The translations under genes were made by a program, and so were the position numbers. Source: SIAQ01 sp964484265 (GTDB taxonomy: Bacteria; Planctomycetota; Planctomycetia; Gemmatales; Gemmataceae). From it: 64,000 nucleotides of DNA. Where the stretch lies: assembly GCA_964484265.1 (NCBI GenBank), contig CAZAFH010000006.1, forward strand, positions 62,001-126,000, written 5' to 3'. Every line of letters begins with the position of its first letter. Position 1 is the first letter of the stretch. Shown piece by piece: positions 53,688-62,705 of the stretch. The notes beneath the pieces were generated by a model. That model was not told where the DNA came from. It did not search any database and was given only the letters and a program-made list of their open reading frames with translations.

Positions 53688-54230
53688 ATGAAGAAAGTTC
53701 TCCTCGTCATCGGCGATGCCGTCGAGTTGCTCGATACGATGTATCCCTATTTCCGCATCAAGGAGGCGGGGCACGAAGTCGTTGTCGCCGGTCCAGAGAA
53801 ACGGCTCTATCACATGGTTCAGCACGAACGGCCCGACGATTGGGACATCACTCAGGAAACCGCGGGATATCATCTCGCGTCGGACATCGCATTCCGCGAC
53901 ATCAAAGCTGATGAATACGCGGGCATCGTGCTCTCCGGCGGCCGGGCGCCGGAGTACATTCGGTACGACGAAGACTTGCTGCGTACGGTGCGACAGCTTC
54001 ATGCGAAGGGATTGCCCATCGCGTCCGTGTGTCACGGCATCGAGATCCTGGCAACGGCAGATATCATTCGCGGCAAGAAAATCACAACGGTGAAAAAATG
54101 CCGATTCGATGCCGAGGTCGTCGGCGCGACCTACGTCGATGAACCGGTCGTGATCGACGGCAACATCATCTGCGCCCGCACCTGGCATGATAACCATCTC
54201 TGGATGCGCGCCTTCATGGCTCGAATTTAA
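53688..54230 (+). CDS. DJ-1/PfpI family protein
   Basis: A 180-residue protein with the DJ-1/PfpI fold. The motif SVCHGIEILATADII holds the nucleophile Cys in the usual C-H pair (about residue 123), and the Glu of the elbow is represented by GDAVELLDTMYPY. Family members are class I glutamine-amidotransferase-like proteins with protease, glyoxalase or stress roles; this member's activity cannot be told from sequence. It is followed 80 bp later by a PLP enzyme on the same strand. Confidence 0.92.
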   Translation: MKKVLLVIGDAVELLDTMYPYFRIKEAGHEVVVAGPEKRLYHMVQHERPDDWDITQETAGYHLASDIAFRDIKADEYAGIVLSGGRAPEYIRYDEDLLRTVRQLHAKGLPIASVCHGIEILATADIIRGKKITTVKKCRFDAEVVGATYVDEPVVIDGNIICARTWHDNHLWMRAFMARI

Positions 54231-54310
54231 TCCCTCAGGAGCAGTTCCACACTGTTGGATCCATCTTCGATTGAGATGTTTCCCGCGCAATGGTCTACGG
54301 ACAAATTTCA

Positions 54311-55465
54311 ATGACTACGCAGAAGAAGAAGAAATCATCCCTGGGCGAGACGAGGCCGCTGGTGCCGCCTGTTTATCAATCGTCGGTTTACACGATCCCC
54401 GATCTCGACGCGCTGGACGCCATCATGAACGACGGCGAGCCGGGGTATATCTATGCCCGCGACGCTCATCCGAACGCGCGTCGCCTTGCCGGCATGCTGG
54501 CGGCGGAGGAAGCAGCCGAATGGGGCATCGTCACCGGGTCCGGCATGGCGGCGATCAGCGCCATCGTCCTCGCCACGGTCTCGCAGGGGCAGCGCATTCT
54601 CGCGGGCAATCGCCTGTACGGGCGAACCGTGCAGCTCTTTTCGCAGGAGCTTCCACGTTTTGGCGTCGCAACAGACTATGTCGATGCCAATGACCTCGAT
54701 GCCGTCGAGTCAGCGCTCAAGAAAAGCCCGCGGCTATTATTTGTCGAGACCGTCTCCAACCCGCTCTTGCGCGTCGTCGATGTGAAAGCATTGGCAAAAT
54801 TGGCTCACGATCACGGCGCGCTCTTGATCGTCGATAATACGTTTGCGACGCCGGTGCTCACGAAGCCGACGGAACTCGGCGCCGATTTCGTCATGGAAAG
54901 CCTGACCAAGATGATCGCCGGCCATAGCGACGTGACGCTCGGATTCGTCGGAGGAATGGACGAGGACATGCTGCCCGCCATTACCGCTGCCAGCAGCATT
55001 TGGGGTCTGTCGTCGAATCCGTTCGATTGCTGGCTCGCGGAGCGCGGCCTGGCGACCATGGAGATCCGCACGCACGCCGCCTGTGCCAATGCGCTCAAAC
55101 TCGCCGATTGGCTGGCCGAGCAACCGAGTGTCGCTGGCGTCTGGTATCCGGGCCGCGAGGATCATCCCGATCACGTGCTGGCGAAGCGGGTGCTCAAGGG
55201 CGGATTCGGACACATGGTCTGCTTCGAGCTCGAAGGCGGGCGAGAAGCCGTCAATCGCTTCCTGCGAGAGGCGCCGGGGATTCCATTCAGCCCCTCTCTT
55301 GGCCATTTTTCCACGACGCTCAGCCATCCCGCGACGACGTCGCACCGCTACGTAAGCCCGGCGGAGCGCAAACGCCAGGGCATCACGGATGGGCTGATCC
55401 GTCTTTCCGTAGGCATCGAATCGCTGGACGTCATCGAGGAAGAAATGGCCAAGGGGCTGGAGTAG
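54311..55465 (+). CDS. Cys/Met-metabolism PLP enzyme (gamma-synthase/lyase family)
   Basis: A 384-residue PLP-dependent enzyme of the cystathionine gamma-synthase / methionine gamma-lyase / O-acetylhomoserine sulfhydrylase superfamily. Motifs: TRPLVPPVYQSSVY near the N-terminus, YIYARDAHPNARRL, GSGMAAISAIV and the PLP lysine in MESLTKMIAGHSDVTLG. SVGIESLDVIEE at the C-terminus is typical. The exact reaction (transsulfuration or sulfhydrylation) is not assignable. Start chosen at ATG 54311; ATG 54290 adds seven residues. Neither has a strong ribosome-binding site. Confidence 0.9.
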   Translation: MTTQKKKKSSLGETRPLVPPVYQSSVYTIPDLDALDAIMNDGEPGYIYARDAHPNARRLAGMLAAEEAAEWGIVTGSGMAAISAIVLATVSQGQRILAGNRLYGRTVQLFSQELPRFGVATDYVDANDLDAVESALKKSPRLLFVETVSNPLLRVVDVKALAKLAHDHGALLIVDNTFATPVLTKPTELGADFVMESLTKMIAGHSDVTLGFVGGMDEDMLPAITAASSIWGLSSNPFDCWLAERGLATMEIRTHAACANALKLADWLAEQPSVAGVWYPGREDHPDHVLAKRVLKGGFGHMVCFELEGGREAVNRFLREAPGIPFSPSLGHFSTTLSHPATTSHRYVSPAERKRQGITDGLIRLSVGIESLDVIEEEMAKGLE

Positions 55466-55553
55466 TTTAGCCGCTCGCCTTTGGCGAGCGCGGGCCCAAC
55501 GCGACGCGATCGCATGGCGCAACGTCCGCGCTCGCCAAAGGCGAGCGGCTAAA
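55466..55553. repeat. Perfect 28-bp inverted repeat, CCGCTCGCCTTTGGCGAGC family
   Basis: Arms 55466-55493 and 55526-55553 are perfect 28-bp reverse complements, and each contains a nested palindrome GCTCGCCTTTGGCGAGC. It begins at the TAG end of the PLP enzyme gene and precedes hisG, so it probably terminates the former. Confidence 0.85.
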
Positions 55554-55627
55554 CGATGTGATTTTGCGTATAACTATTTTTCCACGATTACGACATCCCA
55601 TGCAAGGAATTCAATCCAAGATCCATC

Positions 55628-56518
55628 ATGACACAACAACTTCGACTTGGCATTCCCGCGGGCAGTTTGCAGGAAGCGACGGCGGAACTTTTCCGCAACG
55701 CTGGCTTCAAGATCACGTTCGCGAGCCGAAGCTATTATCCGACCATCGATGATCCCGAAATTCACTGCACGCTGATTCGCGCTCAGGAGATGCCTCGCTA
55801 TGTCGAGGCAGGTTCGCTCGATTGCGGGCTGACGGGCCACGATTGGGTTCTCGAAAACGAAGCCAAGGTAACCGAACTCGCGGAACTCATGTTCTCCAAG
55901 GTCAGCCGGCGTCCCGTGCGTTGGGTGCTGGCGGTGCCGAACGATTCGCCCATTCAATCCGTGGCGGACCTCAATGGCAAAAGAGTCGCGACGGAATTGG
56001 TGGGCGTAACGAAACGCTACCTCAAGAGTCACGGCGTCAACGCCCATGTCGAGTTCAGCTGGGGCGCGACCGAGGTCAAGCCGCCGCGCTTCGCCGATGC
56101 GATCGTCGATGTCACGGAGACGGGTAGCTCACTGCGTGCAAACAACCTGCGCGTCGTGGCGGAATTGATGCAGAGCACGACGCGCTTCATCGCCAACGAA
56201 CACGCCTATGCCGATCCGTGGAAAAAACGCAAGATGGACGACATCCTCTTGATGCTGCGCGGCGCCCTGGCCGCCGAGGGGATGGTGGGGCTTAAGCTCA
56301 ATACGCTCGTGGCGAACAAGGAAAACGTGCTTTCATTTCTGAAGTCGCACCCTCGCACCGCATTGAACAGCCCGACGATTTCGCCGCTCGCCGACAAGGA
56401 TTGGTGCGCGATGGAAATCATTATCGACGAGGATATCGTGCGCCACATCATGCCGCAGCTTTACGCGGTTGGCGCACGCGGTATCGTGGAATATCCGATC
56501 AACAAGATCATCCTCTGA
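55628..56518 (+). CDS. hisG: ATP phosphoribosyltransferase, long form
   Basis: First enzyme of histidine synthesis, joining ATP and PRPP. At 296 residues it is the long form, with the two-lobe catalytic domain (LRLGIPAGSLQEATAELF, EMPRYVEAGSLDCGLTGHD, the PRPP loop AIVDVTETGSSLRANNLRV) and the C-terminal ACT-like regulatory domain (about 225-296) that binds histidine. It needs no HisZ. It is isolated from other his genes, and its stop lies only 4 bp from the convergent purC stop. Confidence 0.96.
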   Translation: MTQQLRLGIPAGSLQEATAELFRNAGFKITFASRSYYPTIDDPEIHCTLIRAQEMPRYVEAGSLDCGLTGHDWVLENEAKVTELAELMFSKVSRRPVRWVLAVPNDSPIQSVADLNGKRVATELVGVTKRYLKSHGVNAHVEFSWGATEVKPPRFADAIVDVTETGSSLRANNLRVVAELMQSTTRFIANEHAYADPWKKRKMDDILLMLRGALAAEGMVGLKLNTLVANKENVLSFLKSHPRTALNSPTISPLADKDWCAMEIIIDEDIVRHIMPQLYAVGARGIVEYPINKIIL

Positions 56519-56522
56519 CCGT

Positions 56523-57407
56523 TCACGCGAATTTCTTCGCCGTCAGCTTTTCGTAGGCCTCGATGTATTTCGCCCGAGTCTTCTCTACCACATCGCCAGG
56601 CAAGCCTGGCGGCGGGCTGTTCTTGTCCCAGCTGGTCGTTTCGAGCCAATCGCGCACGAATTGCTTGTCGAATGACGGCGGATTCTTACCCGGTTGATAC
56701 GATTCCTTCGGCCAAAAACGTGAGCTATCGGGTGTCAATACTTCGTCGATCAGGATCAGCGAACCGTCGGGAAGTTGGCCCCACTCGAACTTGGTATCCG
56801 CTAGCAAAATACCACGCGACGCGGCGTATTCACTCCCGCGCCGATAGACGTCGAGGCTCTTTTCGCGCAACTCGGCTCCGAGCTTTTCGCCCGTTCCTTT
56901 CAGCATCGTCTCGTAGCTGATGTTCTCGTCGTGTCCCGATTCCGCTTTTGTTGACGGGGTGAAAATCGCATTCGGCAGCTGCTGGCATTCCTGCAATCCC
57001 GCCGGCAGCGGAATGCCGCACACCGTGCTCTGTTTGCGATATTCTTTCCACCCGGAGCCAGCAAGATAGCCGCGAACGACGCACTCGAACGGCACGACGT
57101 TCGCCTTGCGCACCAGCATCGACCGTCCTTGCAACTCTGCTGCGTGCGAAGCAAAAGCCGGGCCCATCGCCGACACGTCGGTGCTGATGAGGTGATTCGG
57201 GACTTTCAAGTAGTCCAGCCAAAACAACGTCAGCTGCGTCAGCATTCGGCCCTTGTCGGGAATGCCCGTCGGCAGCACCCAGTCGAACGCGCTGATGCGG
57301 TCGGTGGCAACGATGACGAGGCGATCGCCCAGATCATAGACGTCGCGCACCTTGCCCCGCCGAACCGGCACGCCAGGTACATTGCTTTGCAAAAGAGGCA
57401 TACTCAT
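56523..57407 (-). CDS. purC: SAICAR synthetase
   Basis: A 294-residue enzyme joining CAIR and aspartate in purine synthesis. Motifs: RRGKVRDVYDLGD (ATP loop), VIVATDRISAFDW, VVRGYLAGSGWKEY, GIILADTKFEWG and LIDEVLTPDSSRFWP. The protein resembles the longer PurC form seen in many bacteria and eukaryotes. ATG 57407 is followed by a second ATG at 57401. It is convergent with hisG and not in a pur operon. Confidence 0.97.
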   Translation of the reverse strand: MSMPLLQSNVPGVPVRRGKVRDVYDLGDRLVIVATDRISAFDWVLPTGIPDKGRMLTQLTLFWLDYLKVPNHLISTDVSAMGPAFASHAAELQGRSMLVRKANVVPFECVVRGYLAGSGWKEYRKQSTVCGIPLPAGLQECQQLPNAIFTPSTKAESGHDENISYETMLKGTGEKLGAELREKSLDVYRRGSEYAASRGILLADTKFEWGQLPDGSLILIDEVLTPDSSRFWPKESYQPGKNPPSFDKQFVRDWLETTSWDKNSPPPGLPGDVVEKTRAKYIEAYEKLTAKKFA

Positions 57408-57515
57408 TCTGAATGGCTCCTAGTTTTGGTTGACTCGCCGATAGCGATATTCTTCAAATATCAACTTATCGGACGCACCAAATGGAACCAAGTGGCAGCT
57501 ATTTCAGGGAGATGC

Positions 57516-58559
57516 CTATTTCTTCGCGCGCCAAATGATGCCGTCGTAGGCGTAATGCAGGAAGGAGACGAGCAGCGTGACGAGTTGCCAGGCGTAGACC
57601 GACTGGGCGTTGACGAAGTAATTGGCGAGGCCGATGCCGATCATGAAGACGACGACGGCGATGCCAGTGCGGGTGATTTGGTAATGCCAAATGCCCGTCG
57701 TTCGCTTCTGGACGGACCAGTTGCAGACGGCGAGATACTCGACGGCATGGAAGACGGCGCCAGCGAAAAAGAATGCCGTCATCCAGCTGGCGTTGCCGAT
57801 CCGGATGGCGAACAGCTGCCCGGAGTAGAGCGCCACAACGCTGGCGATGTAGCCCACCCGGCCCCAGGCGCCGCCTTCCACCGTGCTAATCTCGCGTGCC
57901 AGCAGAACGCAGCATGGAATCAATGCCAGCGGGTCGATCCAGGGCAGCCAAGGCGCGATCCAGGCGACGCCAGCTGCGTAGGGGCTCAGACCAGCCATGT
58001 GCACCGCTAGCCGGAGAAACACCCAGAGCACGAGCGTTCGCAACGCCATCTTTTCGAACTCGCCCTGCTTGGCCGTCTGATCCGGGCGCGACACCCGGCC
58101 GTAGATGCGCGAAATGCCCGCATGCTGAGCGGCGAAATGCCAGGCGTTCCAGATGTAGTCGATCATCATCAGCAGCGTCAGCGAGCTCGTTGCATGAGGC
58201 ACGACGCCCGCGAGTCCTACTAGCGCCAAACCGAGTATCACCAATCCCAGGCCGATGCCGCCGAACTTGACCGGCTCTTTCCAGAAGCGTTCCGAATCGC
58301 AAAAGACAAGTACAAGCGTGATCCAGCGGTGCGGCGTGCTGAGAAAATAAATCTGGAAGAGCGACAGGTAATTTGCATCGGCGCCGTCGGTGTTGGCCGA
58401 GGGCAGAAACCATAGCCCCGCCAGGAAAGCAATCGGCCAGCCCAAATTCACCAGGAAGAACAGATCGAACCACGACCCGACAAGCCAGCGTTTCATCGGC
58501 TTGGCGACAGCAACGGCCGGCGCAGCAGGCGACAGGGGAGAGTCCAGGGTCGCGCTCAT
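57516..58559 (-). CDS. Polytopic membrane protein of unknown function
   Basis: A 347-residue integral membrane protein (from ATG 58559; ATG 58586 adds nine residues). It has about eight hydrophobic helices with conserved-looking polar residues between them: TPHRWITLVLVFCD, YIWNAWHFAAQHAGISRIYG and SFLHYAYDGIIWR. The His-rich pattern H-x-W...WH-F-AAQH resembles planctomycete membrane proteins of unknown role. No transporter or enzyme signature is clear. It stands alone between purC and the toxin-antitoxin-like pair. Confidence 0.75.
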   Translation of the reverse strand: MSATLDSPLSPAAPAVAVAKPMKRWLVGSWFDLFFLVNLGWPIAFLAGLWFLPSANTDGADANYLSLFQIYFLSTPHRWITLVLVFCDSERFWKEPVKFGGIGLGLVILGLALVGLAGVVPHATSSLTLLMMIDYIWNAWHFAAQHAGISRIYGRVSRPDQTAKQGEFEKMALRTLVLWVFLRLAVHMAGLSPYAAGVAWIAPWLPWIDPLALIPCCVLLAREISTVEGGAWGRVGYIASVVALYSGQLFAIRIGNASWMTAFFFAGAVFHAVEYLAVCNWSVQKRTTGIWHYQITRTGIAVVVFMIGIGLANYFVNAQSVYAWQLVTLLVSFLHYAYDGIIWRAKK

Positions 58560-58717
58560 GGCAAACTCGCGGTGAGGGGGATTCATCGAGACGACGGCTC
58601 AAGTGTAGGTCACGATCGGGAGGGAATCAAATTACCTTGCGCCGAGTGAAAAATGAATTGCGATAGGCCATGATTTCTGCCATAATGACGAAGAATGAAA
58701 TGAGAAAGGAACAGAGC

Positions 58718-59065
58718 ATGTCGCACTCAATTTCGGCGCAAGCCGCCTCGCATGGGGGCAAACCACCTCTCGAGCTCCGAGCAACATCCGTCGATGAACT
58801 CGCTGCCCTTGCGATTTCGATGAGCGGCGACGAGAAGAAAGCGTTGCTCTGTCGTGTTCTTCAAATGTTATCGGGAGACCGATTGGAACAGGAGGTGATG
58901 TTGGCTAACACCGATGGTTTTGTTTATGCTCATATCATTTCGCCCGGCATGCGCGAGTATTTTCGACGTATCGAACATGGCGGCGTGAACCAAATAACAG
59001 ACTCCGTCGATGAGCCTACGTTTCCTTTCGATCAGGTTCGGCAGGAACTTGGCCTTCACCACTAG
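58718..59065 (+). CDS. Putative antitoxin of a small two-gene module
   Basis: A 115-residue protein from ATG 58718, preceded by AAAGGA. It is predicted helical (SVDELAALAISMSGDEKKAL) with a short FVYAHIISPGMREYFRR element and an acidic C-terminal region. I recognise no family. It lies 9 nt before an 85-residue ParE/RelE-like gene, the usual order and spacing of an antitoxin before its toxin. An in-frame start at 58670 would add 16 residues. Confidence 0.55.
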   Translation: MSHSISAQAASHGGKPPLELRATSVDELAALAISMSGDEKKALLCRVLQMLSGDRLEQEVMLANTDGFVYAHIISPGMREYFRRIEHGGVNQITDSVDEPTFPFDQVRQELGLHH

Positions 59066-59074
59066 GCGTCGCCC

Positions 59075-59332
59075 ATGGCCTCGGAAGTGCAAATCGTGGT
59101 GACGAAAACCGCACGAGATCAACTCGCGCGGCTGCAACTCAAATATCGAGGCGGATCGGTCGCAACAGCTTGCACCAAGATCGAGCAGGCGATAAAAAAG
59201 AATCCGACGGGCGGCTCGCCGATCCCGCGATTCAATCAATTCACCGTAACAGTCATTCCGATACGTGCCATATACACAGTCGCAAACAACATCGTCACGA
59301 TCACTGAATTTGGCGACGCAAACGCACCGTGA
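59075..59332 (+). CDS. Putative RelE/ParE-like toxin
   Basis: An 85-residue protein. Its order of elements (short strand, two helices RDQLARLQLKYRGG and ATACTKIEQAIKKNP, then strands IPRFNQFTVTVIPIRAIYTV and NNIVTITEFGDA) matches the RelE/ParE toxin fold, with Arg/Lys and Tyr available at the active face. Such toxins are mRNA-cleaving or gyrase-blocking. It follows the putative antitoxin by 9 nt. The call rests on fold-like pattern and context only; no direct family signature is visible. Confidence 0.5.
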   Translation: MASEVQIVVTKTARDQLARLQLKYRGGSVATACTKIEQAIKKNPTGGSPIPRFNQFTVTVIPIRAIYTVANNIVTITEFGDANAP

Positions 59333-59436
59333 TCCGACCTGCCCCTCCCGCGAACTTGCATAACCGCTTTCCCTTCGTAAGATACTGGAAACGCGTCCAC
59401 ATCCTCCTTGGCCCCCATGCAAAACGAGGTCCACTC

Positions 59437-61134
59437 ATGCGGCACTTATCTCTGTTCACAGTTGCGGTGTTGCTCGCCTGTACGCATTTCGCGCAGGCAC
59501 AGTCCGAACCTGATACCATCTCCGAGCGCGTCGTCACGAACGCTCTGCGGGATTTGAATTCCAAGTTCGCCCTGGTCAACGATTATTACGCGGTCGATAT
59601 CAACAACCGCTCGATCATGGTCTATCGGCTCGACGAAGGCAAGCGTCTTCTGCTCCGAGCGCCGGCCAAGGGCGACGCCTCGCTGGCGACACTCAACAAG
59701 TACAACGAACGCTATGCCGTCACCACGCGTGCCGTTCGATATGAGAAGGCCGGCATCATTCTCGAAAGCGGCATTGATGCTTCGGTAGGAGTCAGCGAAA
59801 CCGGGCTGAAGAAATACATCGGCAATTTCTTGAAGCAGGCAGATATCTTCGAGTCATTCATCGCGCAGCCCGCTGAGACAGCCGAGTCAAAGCCAAGCCC
59901 CAAGACCGAAACGAAGCTCGGCACAAGGCCCATCCAGCAGGCGCCGCCGCTCCAGATCAAACCCGATTCCGATGATCGCGAATTCGTCATCACCTTCCCA
60001 ACAAACGATCCCCAGAACTGGGAGACCGCCTGGAAGATCGTCTGGGACATGGAATCTGCCAACAAGGCCAACGCACAGGGCTTCAAGTTTCCCAAAGGCG
60101 ATCGCTCCAAACTTTTCAAGATCAAGCAAGCCTACTTCAAGACCAGTCCCAAATCGCCGTGGATTCAGGTGATCGAAGACGCCCATCCGTCCGAATTCTA
60201 CGTCCCCTATTATTTCAAGGGTACGCGATTCTATGACCTCAAGGGCGTCGGCAGCTATGTCACGCTCAGCCCGAAAGAAGGCGGCGCCATCAGCCAAACC
60301 ATGGGCGCCTCGCGCCAGGTCATCGCCGAATTGCGCGACACCGGCGTCGCCTACAAGCATGGCAACATCACTCGCCGATCCGAGGAACTCACGCTCTGGG
60401 CGAACTTCGGCGCCGCCAACTACACCTACATGGTCGAATACGGCTTCCGCGATGACGGCGGCATCGTCTTCCGCCACTCGCCCACCGGCTACAACTACTA
60501 CGCCCACTTCGACGCGTCCCACATGCACGGCTCCTTCTGGCGCATTGGCATGAAGCTCGGGCCCGACGGCAATAACACCAAAAACACTGTCCACCTCGTC
60601 AGCCTGCCGCGCAGCCCCAAAGAACAAGGCGACGGCGGCCGCATCCTCATCGAAGATATCACCAAGGAGTCGTTCCACGACTGGAGCCCGGAAGCCTTTA
60701 CCCGCGTTCGCGTGACCAACCCGGATTACTCCGTCATCCCCGCCGGCAAAGGCCGCGATGCGCTGCCCATCAGCTACGATCTCGTCACCTACCCGCAAGG
60801 CATCGCCCGGCATCGCCGATTCAAGGACGAAAACTTCTCCCTGCACGATTTCTGGATCACGCGGCACGACTGCCCCGAGAAGATGTACGTTAACCTGGGT
60901 AATTACTTCTTCACACAGAACGGCCAGCCAAGCCCGAGATTGCAAGACCTGAAACAGGAGAACGTCGTCCTTTGGCACTCGTCGGCGGGATTGCACGTGC
61001 CTCGCGCGGAAGACGGCATCCTCAATGGCAACAGCACGGCCAACGGCCAGGCGACCGTCTACTGGACCGTGTTCGAGCTTCGGCCGCGCAACATGTTCCT
61101 GCGCACGCCGATCTATCGATCGCTGCCAAGGTAG
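59437..61134 (+). CDS. Divergent copper amine oxidase-like exported protein
   Basis: A 565-residue secreted protein from ATG 59437, with a signal peptide ending HFAQAQ. The C-terminal half (about 240-560) matches the copper amine oxidase core. All active-site residues can be placed: Asp267 (FYDLKG, catalytic base position), Tyr329 in ANYTY (site of the topaquinone cofactor), copper ligands His362 and His364 (SHMHG) and His520 (GLHVPRAED). The His364-His520 spacing of 156 is close to known enzymes. The TPQ consensus N-Y-[DE]-Y has Thr in third place, and the N-terminal domains differ. It probably oxidises primary amines or is a derived relative. Confidence 0.75.
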   Translation: MRHLSLFTVAVLLACTHFAQAQSEPDTISERVVTNALRDLNSKFALVNDYYAVDINNRSIMVYRLDEGKRLLLRAPAKGDASLATLNKYNERYAVTTRAVRYEKAGIILESGIDASVGVSETGLKKYIGNFLKQADIFESFIAQPAETAESKPSPKTETKLGTRPIQQAPPLQIKPDSDDREFVITFPTNDPQNWETAWKIVWDMESANKANAQGFKFPKGDRSKLFKIKQAYFKTSPKSPWIQVIEDAHPSEFYVPYYFKGTRFYDLKGVGSYVTLSPKEGGAISQTMGASRQVIAELRDTGVAYKHGNITRRSEELTLWANFGAANYTYMVEYGFRDDGGIVFRHSPTGYNYYAHFDASHMHGSFWRIGMKLGPDGNNTKNTVHLVSLPRSPKEQGDGGRILIEDITKESFHDWSPEAFTRVRVTNPDYSVIPAGKGRDALPISYDLVTYPQGIARHRRFKDENFSLHDFWITRHDCPEKMYVNLGNYFFTQNGQPSPRLQDLKQENVVLWHSSAGLHVPRAEDGILNGNSTANGQATVYWTVFELRPRNMFLRTPIYRSLPR

Positions 61135-61160
61135 TCCACCCATTTCGTTAACGCCATACG

Positions 61161-61204
61161 TTGCCGCTTGCGGCGCATCCAGAGCGCCACGCCGCAAGCG
61201 GCAA
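61161..61204. repeat. Inverted repeat of the GCCGCTTGCGGC class
   Basis: TTGCCGCTTGCGGCG (61161-61175) and CGCCGCAAGCGGCAA (61190-61204) are perfect 15-bp reverse complements. It sits between the amine oxidase-like gene and the LarA-like gene and is a likely terminator of the former. Confidence 0.75.
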
Positions 61205-61220
61205 TACCGGGAATTTGTCT

Positions 61221-62570
61221 ATGAACACGTCGCGCTTGCCGAAAAGCCCGATCCCGTCTGTTGTCCCGGTTCGTCAATCGTTTGACCGCCCCCAGGTGAA
61301 AGACCTCGCTGCCGCCACGGTCGCCGCCCTTCGGCACGTGATCCCCGATCCAGCACACGTCCGCGGCAAGACCGTGGGGCTGACCGCACCCAGTCGGGGC
61401 ATTCGGGATATCGGTCCGGTTCTGAAACATCTGGCGGCGGCGCTTCGCTCTTTCGGAGCGACACCGAAGATCCTCACGGCCATGGGAACCCACGGTGGCG
61501 GGACGGCAGCGGGAAACCTGGAAACGGCGCAGAATCGTGGCATCGATTCGGAACGAATCGGTGCGGACGTGATCGGCGACATCGACACGATCCACCTCGA
61601 CACGATCGACGGTGTCGAGGTCCACGTCGGACGAGCCGCGATTGCGTGTGACGCCGTCATCCTTGTCAACCGTATCAAGGAACACACCGACATCCTTTGG
61701 CAGACACCTTTGCCGAAGGGCCATTTTGGCCTGGAAAGCGGTTGGGCGAAGATTTTGGCCCTGGGCCTCAGCCATCTCCAGGCGCTTGCTCAACATCAGC
61801 ACGTGCACGGGAAAACACTCGGCGTGGCGATTGAAACTTCCGCCCGCCGGATTTTGCGCGGCCCCGAAGTGACGATCCTCGGCGGGATCGGGATCATCGA
61901 GAACGCCTACGACGAAACAGCCGAGGTGGTCGGCGCCCAGGTCTCCGCCAACGATGCCGGTATCGATGCGTTCTTCGGAACGGAGGCCAAGTATCTAGCC
62001 AGGTCTCGCGAACTGATGCCGAGACTACCATTTCGCGAGATCGACGTGCTGTGGTGCCATTGGCTGGGAAAGAACCTCAGCGGCCAGGGGATGCACACAA
62101 AGACCATCGGACGCTCGCCGTATGGCGCCGTGCAGGGGGAGCCGTGGGTGCCTGGCACGCCGCGAATTTTCAACATCATCGGCAGCGCGCTCACGCCGGG
62201 CAATCACGGCAACGCGATCGGCATGGGAATGTGCGAGTTCATCACCGAGCGCTTTCGCGCCGCCGTGGATCCCGAGGTGACGGCGCTGAACTGCCTGACC
62301 GCGCTATCGCCATGCCAGGCGCGGATGCCGATCGTGATGCCCAACGACCGAGCCGCACTGGAAACAGCGCTCGCGGTGTGTCCCAGGCAGAAGGATCCTC
62401 GGCTCGTGCTGATCCACAGCACGCTGAAGCTGGCGGCCCTTTTTGCCTCGCCCGCTGCTCTGGAAGGAAGCAACGCCGCGGGCCTCGAGGTCCACGGTAA
62501 ACCTCGCACCATTCCGTTCACGGCTGACGATTATGTGGATTGGGAGGCACTAGCCCCCGGCGCGGAGTGA
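61221..62570 (+). CDS. Lactate-racemase-domain (LarA/DUF2088) protein
   Basis: A 449-residue cytoplasmic protein with the DUF2088/LarA N-terminal domain. Motifs: VGLTAPSRGIRDIGPVLKHL, LTAMGTHGGG and CDAVILVNRIKEHTDILW. In LarA this domain binds a nickel-pincer cofactor made by LarB, LarC and LarE; none of these is in the window, so racemase activity is uncertain. The C-terminal half (GNHGNAIGMGMCEFITERF) is less typical. ATG 61221 is chosen; TTG 61161 lies in the palindromic repeat. Other possible roles are 2-hydroxyacid racemisation or epimerisation. Confidence 0.75.
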   Translation: MNTSRLPKSPIPSVVPVRQSFDRPQVKDLAAATVAALRHVIPDPAHVRGKTVGLTAPSRGIRDIGPVLKHLAAALRSFGATPKILTAMGTHGGGTAAGNLETAQNRGIDSERIGADVIGDIDTIHLDTIDGVEVHVGRAAIACDAVILVNRIKEHTDILWQTPLPKGHFGLESGWAKILALGLSHLQALAQHQHVHGKTLGVAIETSARRILRGPEVTILGGIGIIENAYDETAEVVGAQVSANDAGIDAFFGTEAKYLARSRELMPRLPFREIDVLWCHWLGKNLSGQGMHTKTIGRSPYGAVQGEPWVPGTPRIFNIIGSALTPGNHGNAIGMGMCEFITERFRAAVDPEVTALNCLTALSPCQARMPIVMPNDRAALETALAVCPRQKDPRLVLIHSTLKLAALFASPAALEGSNAAGLEVHGKPRTIPFTADDYVDWEALAPGAE

Positions 62571-62705
62571 GAACCGGCCGTTGCCTCGAAAAAAGCAATC
62601 GCCGAATTCGGCGCTTGATTTCGTTGCTAGCTTTGCTACGGTATCTAAACACTGTTGATACAATAATTTTCGTAACCCGTATCTACGCATCCAAGGAGAT
62701 TCAAC

